From: Salinisphaera hydrothermalis
GTDB taxonomy: Bacteria; Pseudomonadota; Gammaproteobacteria; Nevskiales; Salinisphaeraceae
Strand: one strand, 5' to 3'
Length of the DNA: 64,000 bases
Assembly: GCF_040361195.1 (NCBI RefSeq)
Contig: NZ_APNE01000021.1
Of the stretch, positions 25,493-34,702 are shown piece after piece. Within the stretch, counting starts at the first letter, position 1. Every line of letters starts with the position of its first letter. Under the pieces are notes generated by a model. It did no database searches and was not told where the DNA came from. It worked only from the letters and a program-made list of their open reading frames with translations. The position numbers and the translations under genes were made by a program.

Positions 25493-27913
25493 TCAGGACG
25501 GCGCGTCGCCTGTTTCCTCCGGCGCGGCATCGTCGCCCCGGCGGCGATGCTTCGGCCGATAGTTCGGATCGTCGGACTCGTCGTCGGCTTCCAGCACGCG
25601 AATATTGGCCGCCGGTGACTTGCCCTGCCGATCCTCGCCGAACCACAGCGTCTGATGCGGGAACGGAATCTCGATGCCGGCCCGATCGAAATGGATCTTG
25701 ACCAGACGATTGAACGCACGCCCCACGCCCCACTGCGTGCCGGGCTTGGTCTTGATCATGATCCGGATGTTGACCGAACTGTCGGCCAGCGCGGTCACGC
25801 CGGGCACCGTCATGTCTTCGAGAATATTCGGCCCGTGATCCGGGTCGGACTTGAGATCCTCGAATGCCTCGCGCAGATAGTAGATCGCGTTGTCGATATC
25901 CTCGCGGTAAGCAATGCCGTACTCGGTCCGGAAGTACGCCCAGTCGCGCATGTAGTTCGATACCACGCTGGCCGAGGAGAACGGCACGATGTGATAACAG
26001 CCGTCGATATCGCGGATCGATACCGAGCGAATGGTCAGGCGCTCGGCCGTGCCGGTGACACCGCCCACGGTCACCACGTCGCCCGTGTTCATCGCGTTCT
26101 CGAGCTGGATGAACACACCGGTGATGATGTCCTGCACCAGCTTCTGCGCGCCGAAACCGATGGCCAGACCGAACACACCGGCACCGGCGATCAGCGGCCC
26201 GATGTTCACACCGATCTGCGACAGCGTAATCATGATCGTGAACGTGGCGATGAGGATCGCCAGCGCGTTGCGGAACAGCACCAGCAGCGTTTGTTGACGC
26301 GCGCTCGGTGCCCCGCCCCCGGTATTGGGGCTCAGTCGGTGCTCGATCACGCTGGCGGCCACCAGCCACAGCAGCGCCGCCGCTATCAGAATCAGCGCCA
26401 CCTTGGCCGAAACCGACAGCGCGGTGAGACCGGCGTCCGACGACAGCCACTCGTTCAGATTGAACACCTGCCACGCGTTGGCGATGAGCGCGCCCACCAC
26501 CAGCAGGATGATCACCCGAACGACCTTGAGGGCGTTGGGCACATAGGAGTTCACCCGCGCCTCAAGCATCGGCAGCTTGTCACGGATCGATTCCGGGAAC
26601 GTCATGCGATGGCCGATGGCCTTGGACAACAGCCCGGACAGCCCGAAGCCGATGCCCGCCGCAATCACGGTCTGCAGCGTCGCCGAGAGCATGAATGGCA
26701 ACGCGCCGGCCGGATCAATCTGGCTGGCCAGGAACAGCACGGTGAAGTAAGCAATCGCAATCAACACCCACAAGCGGGCGAACAGCCGATAGAGCACCGA
26801 GAAAAAGCCTACGGTGGCAACGTCGGCCTTGTGCTTGAGCCGGTCGGTGAGCAACTTGCGATTGCCGAAGATCACCTTGAGCGCATAGATATAGGCGACG
26901 CCCATGATCAGGAAAGTCAGCACCGCGCCAAGGAAAAACGACAGCTGTGCGTTGACGATAGGCACCGCCACGAGCAGGCCGTAACCGACCACACCCACAA
27001 ACCAGCGCAGCCGGATACTCCACCAGGCCGCCACATCGCGCTCGATGTTCAACAGCCGCAGGCTGTCGTAACGCGCGGCGAACAAGGCCCGAATCCCGAC
27101 CTTGACCAGTTCGACCAGCACGAAGGCGTTGATGAACAACGACTCGCGCGTGCCCATCGTGCCGTTGTCGCCGATCACGTAAAGACCGGCCAGATAACCG
27201 GCGCCACCGGCGAGCAACACGATAACGACGTCGAGAATAATCCCGACAATAACCGCCGAGCCACGTCGCACCAGCGCGCCGCTACCCGAATCGGCACGCG
27301 ACGCGAAACCGCTGATGGCCGAGAACAGAAAGCGGGCCAGTGCCCGCAGCACCCAGAACGCAATGACGGTCGAACCGACGACGATCGCGAACATCAGCAG
27401 GGCGTTAAAAAATACCCCGGCACTGAACGACACGTGATCGCCATTGCCGCTCTGCGCCAACGCCGTGATCATGCCCCAGGTCGCGACGATGCGCGCCCCA
27501 ATGGTTTCCGACCAAGATGACGTCAGTTCGGCAAAGCGCCGCGCGAACGAAACGCGTTGGTGCGAGGCAGCTTCCTGCTTCTGCGCCTGGGTGGCGTTCT
27601 CGGTCGTGGGCGCGTGCTCCAGCGCCTTGTCTTTCCCCTTGGGCGGCGGCTGCACCGCGTTTTTCTTCTGATCCTGAGCCGCCGCCTGACGCAGCTCCGT
27701 GATCAATTGCTGACGCGTCTTGTCGTTTTCCAGCAAATCGGCGAGCTGATTCAGCGACACCGACTGGTCGGAACCGCCCTTCGCAGAACTCTGACTCGAC
27801 TGCGCGGCGTGGGCCTGTGCCAACGGCGCGAGCATGAACAGACAGACCAGAGCGTAAGCGAGAAAAGCCCGCATGAAGCCAGCTTTCGAACACGACGCGC
27901 GGTATTGATCCAT
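25493..27913 (-). CDS. MscS-family mechanosensitive channel, YbiO-like
   Basis: An inner-membrane channel that releases solutes on hypo-osmotic shock. 806 residues: signal peptide (MRAFLAYALVCLFMLAPLAQAHA after a short lead), a periplasmic linker with Gln/Lys-rich coil, about ten membrane helices, and the MscS pore/beta domain. That domain is recognisable from LIAGAGVFGLAIGFGAQKLVQDIITGVFIQLENAMNTGDVV, cited in pieces: GVFGLAIGFGAQ is the TM3 glycine/alanine helix. Size fits the YbiO/MscM group (E. coli YbiO 741). The ATG at 27913 has AAGGTAG upstream. Next to betBA it makes osmotic sense: betaine accumulation and solute release. Confidence 0.88.
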   Translation of the reverse strand: MDQYRASCSKAGFMRAFLAYALVCLFMLAPLAQAHAAQSSQSSAKGGSDQSVSLNQLADLLENDKTRQQLITELRQAAAQDQKKNAVQPPPKGKDKALEHAPTTENATQAQKQEAASHQRVSFARRFAELTSSWSETIGARIVATWGMITALAQSGNGDHVSFSAGVFFNALLMFAIVVGSTVIAFWVLRALARFLFSAISGFASRADSGSGALVRRGSAVIVGIILDVVIVLLAGGAGYLAGLYVIGDNGTMGTRESLFINAFVLVELVKVGIRALFAARYDSLRLLNIERDVAAWWSIRLRWFVGVVGYGLLVAVPIVNAQLSFFLGAVLTFLIMGVAYIYALKVIFGNRKLLTDRLKHKADVATVGFFSVLYRLFARLWVLIAIAYFTVLFLASQIDPAGALPFMLSATLQTVIAAGIGFGLSGLLSKAIGHRMTFPESIRDKLPMLEARVNSYVPNALKVVRVIILLVVGALIANAWQVFNLNEWLSSDAGLTALSVSAKVALILIAAALLWLVAASVIEHRLSPNTGGGAPSARQQTLLVLFRNALAILIATFTIMITLSQIGVNIGPLIAGAGVFGLAIGFGAQKLVQDIITGVFIQLENAMNTGDVVTVGGVTGTAERLTIRSVSIRDIDGCYHIVPFSSASVVSNYMRDWAYFRTEYGIAYREDIDNAIYYLREAFEDLKSDPDHGPNILEDMTVPGVTALADSSVNIRIMIKTKPGTQWGVGRAFNRLVKIHFDRAGIEIPFPHQTLWFGEDRQGKSPAANIRVLEADDESDDPNYRPKHRRRGDDAAPEETGDAPS

Positions 27914-28233
27914 GGGCGGTCTACCTTTTGGCGATTTATCCTTGGATATCACGCCTGAGGCCATCATTGCGAAGCATAAAGACGCTCTTGCCCCAGACTC
28001 GAAGGGCCAATGATGCCGTCCCTTGTCGCATCAAACAATCGTGCGCGATCGACAGCGCGGTATGACGCGACCCCGGTCCCATGGCAAAAACACACCCCCT
28101 TCGGCCGCCATGCGCTGATTTCCGGCGCGCGCCGCAGCACGACTCAGCCAGGGCGGCCTGACGCGCCTTGGATTGTGCAGCGCCAGTAAGACTCATCGAT
28201 CGGCCCGAGACACGCCCCGTATCCGAGCCGGCG
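27914..28233. other. gene-free interval upstream of the mechanosensitive channel
   Basis: About 320 bases holding the promoter region of the channel gene. No operator or RNA gene was recognised. Short frames here lack protein-like composition. Confidence 0.4.
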
Positions 28234-28407
28234 TTATGGCCCCGACTGCGCCCATTCGATTGCCGACGCCGCGTGTCGGGCGCCTGCGCCGGCATTGATC
28301 GGCGCTGCTCTCACCACGGCCGAAATCAGACATGCCAGCGCCGCCAGCGCCCATAAGAGGCGCCGCGTTGACCGGCCACGTCGGTCGCCCAAGCGTTTCG
28401 ATCGCAC
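28234..28407 (-). CDS. possible small exported peptide
   Basis: A 57-residue frame starting at GTG. The predicted product has a basic start (RSKRLGDRRGRSTRR), a hydrophobic core (LLWALAALACLISAVV) and an AXA-like cleavage (VRAAP), followed by only about 22 residues. That is what a secreted microprotein would look like. The ribosome site is weak and I know no homologue. The frame continues upstream without a good alternative start. It could be chance in GC-rich DNA. Confidence 0.22.
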   Translation of the reverse strand: MRSKRLGDRRGRSTRRLLWALAALACLISAVVRAAPINAGAGARHAASAIEWAQSGP

Positions 28408-28606
28408 GTCCGTCTCTCGCGTCGTCGAGTCCGGCCGCAGATTAGATGCACGCGATGACAGGCGGATGACGCCCGCCCATCGTGACAGGCAACGCGTATT
28501 GCGCCGAACGTGGCGGGCGTGACGGTCATGCCATGCCAAGCCGCCCGACCGGTGGGCGGACATCACCCGCGGGGTCCGTTGGCAACGCTCGACGCTGCAC
28601 CGGGCT

Positions 28607-29944
28607 CTAATCGTGCCGTTGGTTGTCCGGTTCCTCGGGCAGAATGATGCCAACGTCGCCGAGCGCGCGCCGAGTATCGAAGAAACAGGAGCGAATGTGC
28701 GCCAGATCGGTACGCTCCGACAAGCCGTGACGTGCCGCTTCGAGAATCGTCTCGGCATGGCGTGCCAACGCCCGACGCTCCATATCGCGACGGGTTAGCG
28801 GCGCGAGTTTCCCAATCACGCGCAGCATTTCGCGCATGGTAATTACGCTGGTGCGGCCATAGTTGCGAATGGGCATAAAGGCCGCGTCGAGTAGCTGATG
28901 AAAGTTCGGCACGCGCACGATCAGGCGCATATCGCCGGCGTCGTCGGTGACCACGTCGGGCGGAATCGGCCGCGTGATCAAGACCGCAAGCGATCGGCCG
29001 ATACGGTTGACGCAATCCAGGGCCGTAAAGGGATTGTTCAACGCCGGCGACAGCGCGCGCACGCCAATCTCGGCCATCTGATTGACCGCGAACAATAGGT
29101 CGTGATCGGTCATCCGGCTGCGGCCGAGGATGTACTCACGGGCCGCGTGGCGTGCTGTTTCGTCATCGAGTTCGGCGCCGTGCAACCGCGCCAGCACGCT
29201 GCCCGGCAGCACGTAATCGCCGTAGCTCACGCGCGATTCGATCACGATGCCGTGACTCTCGGCGATCTCAAGCAGCGCCTCGATGCCGATGGCCTGCACA
29301 TAGCCGCCGTCGTGGGCGATAAGATCTTGTGTGCCATGGCCCAGCTCGGGGGCCGCCGCTCCGTCGTCGCCCTCACGATCCGGGTACATGCGATCGACGG
29401 CCTGATCAAACTCCACCCCCACGGTTTCCAGCACTTCGGGCGCGGCAAACAGCTGCGCCATGTGGTGCGTGAAATAGATCAGCGTGCAGGTCGAGAACAA
29501 CGCGAGCACGAAGCCAACGCTGAGCGACACGCCCGGCACGAACTGGTTCTTCGGGTCGTTGCCGACCATGTGAAAAACCAGCATGCAGTAAACGAAGGTC
29601 GCCAGAAAAATACCGAGCACGGCCTGATTGGCCCGATCGCGCATGAAGCTGCGAATCAGTCGATGCCCGAACTGGCTGGTGGCCAGGGTCAGCACCACCA
29701 TCATGGTCGAAAACACCACCGTCGCGATCGCCACCATCGCGCCGGTCAGCGTCTGCAGCAGGTTGGCCGCGTTCGTCGTGCCCCCGGAATAAAACAACGT
29801 ATGCAGTACGCCGCCGGTAAGGTGTAGCTCGTCGATGGTCAGCGTGACCGCGAACAACACCAGGCCGACGAGCATCATCAACGACGGCAGGAACCAGAAA
29901 CTGGACCGCGCCAGTTCCCAGAATTCGTACACCCGTGCACGCAT
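28607..29944 (-). CDS. DUF2254 membrane protein
   Basis: A 445-residue predicted inner-membrane protein of the DUF2254 family, whose function is unknown. Four hydrophobic spans lie in the first 180 residues (WFLPSLMMLVGLVLFAVTL; AMVAIATVVFSTMMVVL; VLGIFLATFVYCMLVF; SVGFVLALFSTCTLIYF), with the conserved segment TLATSQFGHRLIRSF between. A soluble C-terminal region contains the conserved RALSPALNNPFTALDCV. The ATG at 29944 follows GGAGAG; an upstream frame adds 14 residues. It has no obvious operon partner. Confidence 0.85.
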   Translation of the reverse strand: MRARVYEFWELARSSFWFLPSLMMLVGLVLFAVTLTIDELHLTGGVLHTLFYSGGTTNAANLLQTLTGAMVAIATVVFSTMMVVLTLATSQFGHRLIRSFMRDRANQAVLGIFLATFVYCMLVFHMVGNDPKNQFVPGVSLSVGFVLALFSTCTLIYFTHHMAQLFAAPEVLETVGVEFDQAVDRMYPDREGDDGAAAPELGHGTQDLIAHDGGYVQAIGIEALLEIAESHGIVIESRVSYGDYVLPGSVLARLHGAELDDETARHAAREYILGRSRMTDHDLLFAVNQMAEIGVRALSPALNNPFTALDCVNRIGRSLAVLITRPIPPDVVTDDAGDMRLIVRVPNFHQLLDAAFMPIRNYGRTSVITMREMLRVIGKLAPLTRRDMERRALARHAETILEAARHGLSERTDLAHIRSCFFDTRRALGDVGIILPEEPDNQRHD

Positions 29945-29984
29945 GGTCTGTTCTCTCCGGGGCGCGGGCACGACGCCCGCCCAC

Positions 29985-30018
29985 AAAAAAGCCGCCGATC
30001 GCAGGCACGATCGACGGC
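29985..30018 (-). terminator. rho-independent terminator of the class III aminotransferase gene
   Basis: An 11-bp stem with one G-U/mismatch (29991-30001 with 30008-30018), a 6-base loop and six T's on the minus strand. It lies 26 bases after the aminotransferase stop. Confidence 0.88.
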
Positions 30019-30044
30019 CTTGTTACCGCATTGATTCGCCGCGC

Positions 30045-31307
30045 TTACGCGGTGGCGTCCAGCGCCTTGGCGAAAATATCGAGCGCTTCGTCGATCTGCT
30101 GACGCGTGGCGATCAGCGGCGGCAGCCAGCGGATCACCTGCTTGCGCGGGCCGCAGCGCAGCAGCAACAGGTTCGACGCCTCGCAGGCCTTGACGATGCG
30201 ATCGGCACGGTCACCATCCGGCTGCCCATCCTTGTGGATTTCGCAGCCAATCATGAAGCCCTTGCCACGTACGTCGACAATGCATTCGTGCTGGGCCTTG
30301 AGCGATTCCAGGCGTTCCTTGAGATGCGCGCCCTGCTCGCCCGCATTCTCCACCAGGCCTTCTTCCTCGATCACGTCGAGCGTGGCCAGCGCGGCCGCAC
30401 AGGCCACGGCGTTACCACCGTAGGTCCCGCCCTGCGAACCCGGCCAGCCTTTTTCCATCAGGCTGCGCGACGCCGCGAAGCCGGACAGCGGGAAGCCGGA
30501 CGCCAGCCCCTTGGCCGTCATCACGATATCCGGCTGCACATCGAAGTGGGTGTGCGACCAGAACTTGCCGGTGCGGCCATAGCCAGCCTGGACTTCGTCC
30601 ACGCCCAGCACCATGCCGTGATGGTCGGCGCGCTCACGCAGGCCCTGCATGAATTTGGTGTTGGCCGGCACGAAGCCGCCTTCGCCCTGAATCGGCTCGA
30701 TCAGGAAGCCGGCGGTATCCTTCGGCGAGCTGATCGTATCGAAGATATAGTCCAGTTCACGCAGGCAGAACTCGGTCGCCTGCTCTTCCGACCAGCCGTA
30801 ACGGAAAGCATTCGGGAACGGCGCGACCACGACGCCGCCCATGATCGGCTGCAGACCGGCGGTATAGGCCGTGCCCGACGTGGTCATGGACGCCGAGCCC
30901 ATGGTCCGGCCGTGGAAGCCGCCATGGAAGACCACGATGTTCGGCCGACCGGTCGCCTGACGCATCAGGCGCATCGCGCCTTCGGCTGCTTCGGTGCCGG
31001 CGCTGGCGTAGAAGATCGTGTCGATGTCGCCCGGCATTTTTTCGGCCAGGCGAGCCGACAGGTCCTGAATCGGCTTGTGCATGATGGTCGTGTACTGACC
31101 GTGGATCAGCTTGCCGACCTGTTCCTGCGCCGCGGCCACGACCTTGGGATGGCAGTGGCCCGTGCTGGTCACACCGATACCGGAGGTGAAGTCGGTATAA
31201 CGACGTCCTTCGGTGTCGAACAGATAGCAGCCCTCGCCTCGCTCGGCATAGACGTCGGTGGCCTGCTTGAGCAGCGGGGACAGATTACCCGGGCGATTGG
31301 CCGTCAT
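30045..31307 (-). CDS. class III PLP-dependent aminotransferase (GABA/omega-amino acid type)
   Basis: A 420-residue PLP enzyme. Seen: the SAGTEAAEGAMRLMRQATGR cofactor-phosphate region, GGFHGRTMG, LIEPIQGEGGF, the VDEVQAGYGRTG aspartate motif, and the catalytic lysine in MTAKGLASGFPLSGF. This pattern fits 4-aminobutyrate/omega-amino acid aminotransferases or related enzymes; the exact substrate is open. The ATG at 31307 follows CAGGAG. It is downstream of the tartrate/malate dehydrogenase gene (130-base gap) on the same strand and ends at a strong terminator. Confidence 0.88.
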   Translation of the reverse strand: MTANRPGNLSPLLKQATDVYAERGEGCYLFDTEGRRYTDFTSGIGVTSTGHCHPKVVAAAQEQVGKLIHGQYTTIMHKPIQDLSARLAEKMPGDIDTIFYASAGTEAAEGAMRLMRQATGRPNIVVFHGGFHGRTMGSASMTTSGTAYTAGLQPIMGGVVVAPFPNAFRYGWSEEQATEFCLRELDYIFDTISSPKDTAGFLIEPIQGEGGFVPANTKFMQGLRERADHHGMVLGVDEVQAGYGRTGKFWSHTHFDVQPDIVMTAKGLASGFPLSGFAASRSLMEKGWPGSQGGTYGGNAVACAAALATLDVIEEEGLVENAGEQGAHLKERLESLKAQHECIVDVRGKGFMIGCEIHKDGQPDGDRADRIVKACEASNLLLLRCGPRKQVIRWLPPLIATRQQIDEALDIFAKALDATA

Positions 31308-31437
31308 GGCTGTACTCCTGGCTATGTTGGGTCGTTTCTGGGTAGTGCGGGGATCGTCGCTGGGCGCGAGGCTAGACCTGTTATGCCGCGGTTGCAATCC
31401 ACTCGTCGGCACGGCCTGCGGCCGCGACCGGCTTCTG

Positions 31438-32595
31438 TCAGTCGCGACCCGCGCGAACCCCGGCAACAACAGCGTCGCCGATCGCATCCGTGGCCCGCAT
31501 ATCGCCGGCATGAGCGGCCAGATCGGCGGCCACGGCATCGCGCAGGCGCGCTCCCGCGCGCGCGGCCGCGGGGTCTTCTTCGCCCATCCAGTCGAGCATC
31601 ATCGCCGCCGTCAACAGCATCGCCGCCGGACCGGCCTTGTTCTGGCCGGCGATATCCGGCGCGCTGCCATGGGTCGGCTCGAACATGGGCGGGCGCGAGC
31701 GATCGCTGGGGTTTAGGTTGGCCGAGGGCGAGACGCCCATGCCGCCGTTCAACACCGCCGCCAGATCGGTCAGGATATCGCCGTGCAGGTTGGACGCGAC
31801 GACCACGTCGAACATCCAGGGGTGCGAGACAAACTTCATGCAGGCGGCGTCGACCAACTCGTGATGCGTGGCGACATCCGGATAGTCTTCGGCGATGGCC
31901 GCGAACATCTCCGTGTACATATCGCCCCAGAATTTCTGGGCGTTGCGTTTGGTGACCAGACAGACCTGGGCGGTCTTGCCGCCGAAATCGCGCACCCGCC
32001 CCTCGGCCTCGCGCGAGGTCGCGCGCATGCGCGCTTGTTCGAAGGCATGGCGGATGATGCGATCGGTCGCGCGGTGCGTGAATACCGCCGTCTGCGTGAC
32101 CACTTCATTGGGCGTGCCGGCGGCCAGCCGCCCGCCCTGGTTCACGTATTCGCCCTCGCTGTTCTCGCGAATGACGAGCATGTCGATATCGGCCGCTCTC
32201 GGATCCGCCAGATACTGGGGCGCGCCTTCGAGCCGGCGGACGGGGCGTTCGCACACCCACTGATCGAAGCCCTTGCGGATCTCCAGCAATGGCGCCAGCG
32301 AGTCCGAATCCGACAACAGATAGCGGTTCGGATCGGTCGTCGGGCCCGGATCGCCAAGCGCACCGAGCAGGATCGCGTCGTAACCCGCCAGTCGCTTGAG
32401 ATAGTCGGCCGGCGCCGATTCGCCGTGTGCCTCGTGCCAGGCATGCGAAGGCCAGTCGAACGTGTCGTATTCGATCGCCAGCTCGGAGTCGACTTCCGCG
32501 AGCGCATCCAGCGCTCGGGTTGCCTGGGCGATCACTTCGGGGCCGATGCCGTCGCCGGGCAGAACCGCGACGTGCCATGTCTTTTTTGCGCTCAT
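31438..32595 (-). CDS. tartrate/D-malate dehydrogenase (isocitrate/isopropylmalate dehydrogenase family)
   Basis: A 385-residue NAD-dependent beta-decarboxylating dehydrogenase. The N-terminal VAVLPGDGIGPEV, the substrate-phosphate/hydroxyacid region IRENSEGEYVNQGGRL, and the metal/nucleotide region SNLHGDILTDLAA followed by MFEPTHGSAPDIAGQNKAGP place it with tartrate dehydrogenase/decarboxylase and D-malate dehydrogenase (TtuC/DmlA) rather than LeuB (which has SDYQxEPDR-like residues). It may yield glycerate or pyruvate. It is transcribed with tadA upstream (72-base gap) and the aminotransferase downstream. Confidence 0.85.
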   Translation of the reverse strand: MSAKKTWHVAVLPGDGIGPEVIAQATRALDALAEVDSELAIEYDTFDWPSHAWHEAHGESAPADYLKRLAGYDAILLGALGDPGPTTDPNRYLLSDSDSLAPLLEIRKGFDQWVCERPVRRLEGAPQYLADPRAADIDMLVIRENSEGEYVNQGGRLAAGTPNEVVTQTAVFTHRATDRIIRHAFEQARMRATSREAEGRVRDFGGKTAQVCLVTKRNAQKFWGDMYTEMFAAIAEDYPDVATHHELVDAACMKFVSHPWMFDVVVASNLHGDILTDLAAVLNGGMGVSPSANLNPSDRSRPPMFEPTHGSAPDIAGQNKAGPAAMLLTAAMMLDWMGEEDPAAARAGARLRDAVAADLAAHAGDMRATDAIGDAVVAGVRAGRD

Positions 32596-32667
32596 CCGGC
32601 GAGGCTACCACTGCCAGAACGGCCGCGCCTATACGCGGTTCGAAGAATTTCCTTCACCGCAGCGCAT

Positions 32668-33153
32668 TCATTCCCGCGGAGCACGCCGCGCTCGGAAGAA
32701 CGTCCGCAATAACGCTGCACTTTCCTCGGCGAGGATGCCCCCGGTATGCGTGACCCGATGGTTGAGCCGCGGCTCGTCGAGCACCGCAAAGATCGAATGC
32801 ACGGCGCCCGCCCGAAAATCGTCGGCACCGTAGACCACGCGCGCGATGCGTGCATGGCCGATGGCGCCGGCACACATCGCGCAGGGCTCCAGGGTGCAGT
32901 ACAGCGTCGCCCCCGGCAGGCGATAGTTGTCGGCCGTGGCACAGGCGTCGCGAATCGCCACGATCTCGGCATGGGCGGTGGCGTCGCAGGCGGCAATGGG
33001 CCCGTTGCATCCCTGGCCCAGCTCGACCCCGTCTCGAACCACCACCGCGCCGACCGGCACCTCGCCGGCCGCCGCGGCTTGCGCAGCCAGATCAAGCGCC
33101 CGTCGCATCCAGTACAGGTCGGCCTCGTGTTCGGCGGGAGCGGCGTCGGACAT
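32668..33153 (-). CDS. tadA: tRNA-specific adenosine deaminase
   Basis: Deaminates A34 to inosine in the tRNA-Arg(ACG) anticodon. 161 residues with the zinc-binding cytidine/deoxycytidylate deaminase fold: HAEIVAIRDA (catalytic His-Ala-Glu) and TLEPCAMCAGAIGHARI (PCxxC). The residues YGADD-FRAGAVHSIF follow as in TadA. The ATG at 33153 gives a normal N-terminus; the open frame upstream to 33327 is unlikely. An essential housekeeping gene. It is first in a row with the dehydrogenase and aminotransferase but probably functionally unrelated. Confidence 0.93.
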   Translation of the reverse strand: MSDAAPAEHEADLYWMRRALDLAAQAAAAGEVPVGAVVVRDGVELGQGCNGPIAACDATAHAEIVAIRDACATADNYRLPGATLYCTLEPCAMCAGAIGHARIARVVYGADDFRAGAVHSIFAVLDEPRLNHRVTHTGGILAEESAALLRTFFRARRAPRE

Positions 33154-33374
33154 GGTCACGGTGAAAACGAATCGAGGCGCTATTATGCCGGCTCGCTTCG
33201 CACCCAAGGCAGAGCGGCACGGCGGTGTGCAATACGACGCGGCGGGCGCAGGGCGCACGTCGCCGCACTCTTTGCCGGTCGCGCCCCGGTCTTCGCCGGC
33301 GGCGTGCTGGTCTTCACCGCGCATCACACAACGCTTATTGTAAAAAGATCGAACATCTACGCGAGGAGACGGTC

Positions 33375-34088
33375 ATGGCATCGCTGGCGAATACCCGGGT
33401 TCTGGTAATCGGCGGGAGTTCCGGCATCGGTGAGGCCGTCGCCCGGCGCAGCGCCGAGTCGGGGGCAGAAGTCACCATCGCGTCACGCTCGGCCGACAAG
33501 CTGACCCGCGCGGCCGAAACCATCGGTCACGGCGTCCAAACGGCCGTGCTGGACACGCGCGACAACACGGCCATCGAGGGCTTTTTCGCCGACAACGCCC
33601 CCTGGGATCATCTGATCGTTTCATCGGCCGCCACGGCGCGCGGTGGCATGCGAAGCATGTCGCTGGAAGATGCCTATGCTTCGATGGACAGCAAGTTCTG
33701 GGGCGCATACCGCGCGGTGCGCGCCGCACGCATGACCGACGGCGGCACCATCACCCTGGTCTCGGGATTCTTGTCGGAACGGCCCTCGGCCGGCGCCACG
33801 CTTCAAGGCGCGATCAATGCCGCGCTCGAAGGCCTGATGCGCGGCCTGGCGCTGGAACTGGCGCCGGTGCGGGTTAACGCCGTATCGCCCGGCATGATCG
33901 ACACCCCGCTCTGGGCCGACATGCCGGAGGCACGCCGGCGCGAGCTCATGAAAACCGCGGCGTCGGATCTGCCGGTCGGTCGCGTCGGCCGGGCGGGCGA
34001 TATTGCCAATGCCGTGCACTATTTAATGATCACGGGCTTTGCCACCGGGTCGGTGGTTCGTGTGGACGGCGGTGGCGCGATCGCCTGA
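33375..34088 (+). CDS. SDR-fold protein lacking the catalytic Tyr-Lys pair
   Basis: A 237-residue Rossmann protein with the cofactor motif VIGGSSGIGEAVARR and an SDR C-terminus (VNAVSPGMIDTPLW ... VVRVDGGGAI). Where classical SDRs have Ser-x12-Tyr-x3-Lys, this one reads VSGFLSERPSAGATLQGAINAA, so Tyr and Lys are replaced by Leu and Ile. The NNAG motif is SSAA. It therefore may bind NAD(P) without the usual catalysis, or use another mechanism. The ATG follows GAGGAGA. It overlaps the following VOC gene by one base, so the two are coupled. Confidence 0.85.
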   Translation: MASLANTRVLVIGGSSGIGEAVARRSAESGAEVTIASRSADKLTRAAETIGHGVQTAVLDTRDNTAIEGFFADNAPWDHLIVSSAATARGGMRSMSLEDAYASMDSKFWGAYRAVRAARMTDGGTITLVSGFLSERPSAGATLQGAINAALEGLMRGLALELAPVRVNAVSPGMIDTPLWADMPEARRRELMKTAASDLPVGRVGRAGDIANAVHYLMITGFATGSVVRVDGGGAIA

Positions 34089-34462
34089 TGGTCTCGCTCG
34101 ACCACGTCACGTTGCGCACCCAGGCGCTCGACGAGACCCGGGATTTTCTCGTGGAGCTGCTGGATCTCGAAGTCGGCTATCGCCCGGATTTCGGGTTCCC
34201 CGGCTACTGGCTCTACGCTGGCAACACGCCCATCGTGCATCTGATTCCGGGGCCCGGCGGCGCTGTGGAGCGTAACGCCGAAACCATCGATCACGTCGGA
34301 CTGCGCATCGATGATATCGACGACGTCCGGCAACGGCTGGATGCCGGCAGCATCCCCTATTCCGAGCAAACCCTCGCCGAACTCGGCGAGCATCGACTGT
34401 TCACCGTGACCCCGACCGGGATTCTACTGGAGCTCGTCGCCCGTACGGCGCCGCCGCCGTGA
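34088..34462 (+). CDS. VOC-family (glyoxalase/bleomycin-resistance fold) protein
   Basis: A 124-residue vicinal-oxygen-chelate protein: paired beta-alpha-beta-beta-beta units beginning LDHVTLRTQALDETRDFLVELLDLEVGYRP and repeated at IDHVGLRIDDIDDVRQRLDAG, ending GILLELVAR. The histidines and the terminal Glu are positioned as metal ligands. Substrate unknown. Its ATG overlaps the SDR stop (TGATG), indicating coupling with the SDR-like gene. Confidence 0.88.
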   Translation: MVSLDHVTLRTQALDETRDFLVELLDLEVGYRPDFGFPGYWLYAGNTPIVHLIPGPGGAVERNAETIDHVGLRIDDIDDVRQRLDAGSIPYSEQTLAELGEHRLFTVTPTGILLELVARTAPPP

Positions 34463-34702
34463 GGTCGGGATGCCTTGACCAAGCCAAAAGCGCGCCCATC
34501 TCTGTGCCCGGGGCGTCACGCTTGATCCCGGCGGCATCGGTCCTCCGTCGCGCGCGATTCGGCCCCAACGCCGCGCGCGATAGCGGCATTGAACCTGGCT
34601 CGCGCGGCCCGACCGCGTCCCAATCAACGCCCGGCTGGCCGCATGGCCGGCCGGCTCATGTTCATCTACCGCCCATGATTCGGGCGCCATCAGGAACGGT
34701 TT

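Noticed and set aside
25655..27520. 621-residue open frame antisense to the mechanosensitive channel
   Set aside because: His/Arg/Asp-rich translation without hydrophobic helices or motifs; the channel gene on the opposite strand is clear.
29835..31955. 706-residue open frame on the plus strand
   Set aside because: It covers the aminotransferase and dehydrogenase genes of the other strand and has no motifs of its own.
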